A stretch of 64,000 bases of DNA, from assembly GCA_004020545.1 (NCBI GenBank), contig SAQE01000018.1:1-64000 (forward strand), written 5' to 3'. The DNA is from Mesorhizobium sp. Its GTDB lineage: Bacteria > Pseudomonadota > Alphaproteobacteria > Rhizobiales > Rhizobiaceae. Below the pieces are notes generated by a model. It was not told where the DNA came from, ran no database searches, and saw only the letters and a list, made by a program, of their open reading frames with translations. Below are positions 62,837 through 64,000 of the stretch, in pieces. Within the stretch, counting starts at the first letter, position 1. The number at the start of each line of letters is the position of its first letter. A program made the translations under genes and the position numbers.

Positions 62837-63158
62837 GGTCGGCGGGCCTGCCGAGCCGATACCAGCGCGACAGCGTGCGCGCCCAGCTGCGGCCCTCCGA
62901 GATCAGCCAGACATCCGAGGTGCCTATCGGGCGGTTCTCGCCCGGGAGCCGCGGATGCCCGGTCGACAGGCCGACAAGACAGGGGACCGGAAGACGGCCA
63001 AGGATCCAGCGGTCGAGAAGCGGCGCCTCTCCCTCGACGAGGTCTTCCGGAGCCAGGCCGCGGTCGATGGCCTCCATGTCGGCGACAAGCGCTGAAAGCC
63101 GCGCGAGCTCGAGCGCGAAGGTGGGACCTTGTTCCATGCGGATGCTGAATGCCACCAT
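62817..63158 (-). CDS. DUF6634-like hypothetical protein
   Basis: A protein of 113 aa from ATG 63158; the frame is open to 63236. LELARLSALVADMEAIDRGL, APLLDRWILGRLPVPCLVGL, a TGHPRL segment and RSWARTLSRWYRLGRP are the features I associate with the rhizobial DUF6634 family. Function is unknown. It is the first gene of the AAA/M41/phosphoesterase operon. Confidence 0.65.
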   Translation of the reverse strand: MVAFSIRMEQGPTFALELARLSALVADMEAIDRGLAPEDLVEGEAPLLDRWILGRLPVPCLVGLSTGHPRLPGENRPIGTSDVWLISEGRSWARTLSRWYRLGRPADHDDLHS

Positions 63159-63363
63159 GCTGCTGCCTCCGGGCTCCGGCCAAGGTGTCGCGGGAAACCG
63201 AGTCCTTGGCGATTCGTCGAAATGGAGCCCTTCCATGCGGCGTCGGAGGGGCCGGCGTCAACCGGCCGATTCAGGCGTCCAGCCGGCGGCTACGGCGTGG
63301 CGACGCCTGATGCACAGGATTCGCCCACTGGCGGAGTCAGTTGCTGCCCGCTAGAAGCCGGTC

Positions 63364-63624
63364 ATGCAGGCTTCCTACGACCTCCTCCGCGCTGCTCGCG
63401 TGGCCCTCGACATGAGCACTGATGACCTCACCGCCAAGGCAGGCATCAGCAAGCGTTCGCTTGTGCGGATCGAGGCCTGCGAGCCGGTCGGCCTTGAGGT
63501 CAGCATGCGGGTCCAGAAGGCCCTGGAGCAGGCCGGAGTGGAGTTCCTGCCCGAGACCGAGACGGAAGGCCCGGGAATCAGGATCCGGAAGGGACTCGTT
63601 AGGAAGGTGGGGTTCCAGATTTGA
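63364..63624 (+). CDS. XRE-family helix-turn-helix regulator
   Basis: An 86-aa protein. The HTH is at residues 8-45 (AARVALDMSTDDLTAKAGIS, then KRSLVRIEA), followed by a short tail (VQKALEQAGVEFLPE) typical of small XRE proteins of rhizobial plasmids. It is divergent from the DUF6634-led operon, with 205 bp between starts, and is a likely regulator of that operon. Confidence 0.8.
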   Translation: MQASYDLLRAARVALDMSTDDLTAKAGISKRSLVRIEACEPVGLEVSMRVQKALEQAGVEFLPETETEGPGIRIRKGLVRKVGFQI

Positions 63625-64000
63625 GTTCTGACTGAGGCGACAAGCGCCCTCGAAAGCAAGGCAGACGATCTCAGGAATGATAAACAAGCCACCGAATCTT
63701 CGGTAGCTACAGCACCTCAGAATGGCGTTTCCGGCTTTCTAATCGCGGCTTCTTTGTGGTCGGAAAATCGCCAAAATCCGTTAAAAAGACTTCAATATCA
63801 GAAGATTAGGCCAAAGCGGATGAACTGCCAATGTGGGTTTTGAACCACTTTCGGTGAGTCCGTACACTAAATGACGAAAACGAGCCGTCTCCCTTACACG
63901 ATTCAAAAATTCGAAAATCCGGCATGAGCTTCAGCGTGGCAAAAATGTGTCAAAAAGATGACGCCGATCGAGTCTGCTGTACAGCTAAGGTATTGATTGC
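63625..64000. other. AT-rich gene-free stretch at the right edge
   Basis: 376 bp, clearly AT-richer than the rest, with repeated A-tracts: GGAAAATCGC (about 63762), CCAAAATCCG (about 63771), GTTAAAAAGAC (about 63780), CGAAAATCCG (about 63912) and GTCAAAAAGATGAC (about 63949). No gene. It could be a promoter region bound by a nucleoid protein such as MucR, or one end of an element continuing outside. Confidence 0.4.

Noticed and set aside
61649-63148. A 499-codon plus-strand open frame
   Set aside because: It lies antisense to the AAA+ ATPase and DUF6634-like genes, whose motifs are clear; the high GC of the region creates long mirror frames. No domain is visible in it.
63888-63912. Resemblance to a Tn402/Tn5053 terminal repeat (CGAAAACGAGCCGTCT)
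   Set aside because: Only short words match and in the wrong order; no partner copy was found in the window.
1-64000. tRNA genes, rRNA, CRISPR arrays and known riboswitches
   Set aside because: I looked for the usual signatures (T-loop box, regular direct repeats with spacers) by eye and found none; a covariance-model scan would be decisive.

Overview
This window is about 64 kb of GC-rich DNA, most likely from an alphaproteobacterium of the Hyphomicrobiales (rhizobia and relatives, perhaps Mesorhizobium-like). The reasons are a Ros/MucR regulator of the rhizobial type, remnants of IS256 and IS66 elements, and many small proteins of kinds common on rhizobial plasmids and islands. I see no rRNA, tRNA, CRISPR array or core housekeeping block, so it reads as an accessory region (genomic island or megaplasmid) dominated by mobile elements and anti-invader systems. 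These lineage and location statements are inferences.

Layout. 1-373: end of an IS256-family element. 606-2356: excisionase-like protein, XRE regulator and tyrosine integrase, the signature of an integrative element. 2688-9625 (minus): a Tn7-like transposition module (tniQ, tnsC, tnsB, tnsA) preceded by two small unknown genes and a standalone protein that matches only the TnsB DNA-binding region. 9886-23521: a winged-helix-like protein and a complete type 1 BREX operon (brxA, brxB, brxC, pglX, pglZ, brxL). Directly behind brxL lies the broken 3' end of an Argonaute (PIWI) gene, then an SF1 helicase. 26475-32145: a WYL repressor of the CapW/BrxR type, divergent from a two-gene operon. That operon encodes one giant protein with metallo-beta-lactamase, E2-like, E1-like and JAB domains, followed by a patatin-like phospholipase. 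No CD-NTase is present, so this resembles CBASS type II chemistry without the nucleotide-signal enzyme and is the best candidate for an underdescribed system here.

32511-38119: an NHEJ-type DNA ligase, small unknown proteins, a SRAP protein and a MucR-Lar pair. 38489-43269: metabolic genes (dienelactone hydrolase-like, M20 amidohydrolase, two GNAT acetyltransferases) and a large PIN protein. 44440-51718 (minus): exported proteins with three trypsin-like proteases, one fused to a GH19-type muramidase/chitinase domain, plus a beta-propeller-like protein with a peptidoglycan-binding tail. 51785-53138: decayed DNA with an adenylate cyclase relic. 53139-56620: a short Argonaute system (Mrr-TIR-APAZ plus short pAgo), then a Vsr/DUF559-like nuclease and a membrane protein. 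58814-63158 (minus): a coupled operon of a DUF6634-like protein, a AAA+ ATPase, a separate M41 (FtsH-like) protease and a metallophosphoesterase, with a second metallophosphoesterase behind it. The window ends with an XRE regulator and an AT-rich gene-free stretch.

How they fit together. Three independent defence modules (BREX, the E2/E1/JAB-patatin operon and the short Argonaute) sit beside two kinds of mobile machinery (tyrosine integrase and Tn7-like), which fits a defence island built by repeated insertions. Translational overlaps (ATGA/GTGA) are frequent, at brxA/brxB, JAB/patatin, TIR-APAZ/pAgo, mucR/lar, the protease operon and the M41/AAA operon, and support the operon calls.
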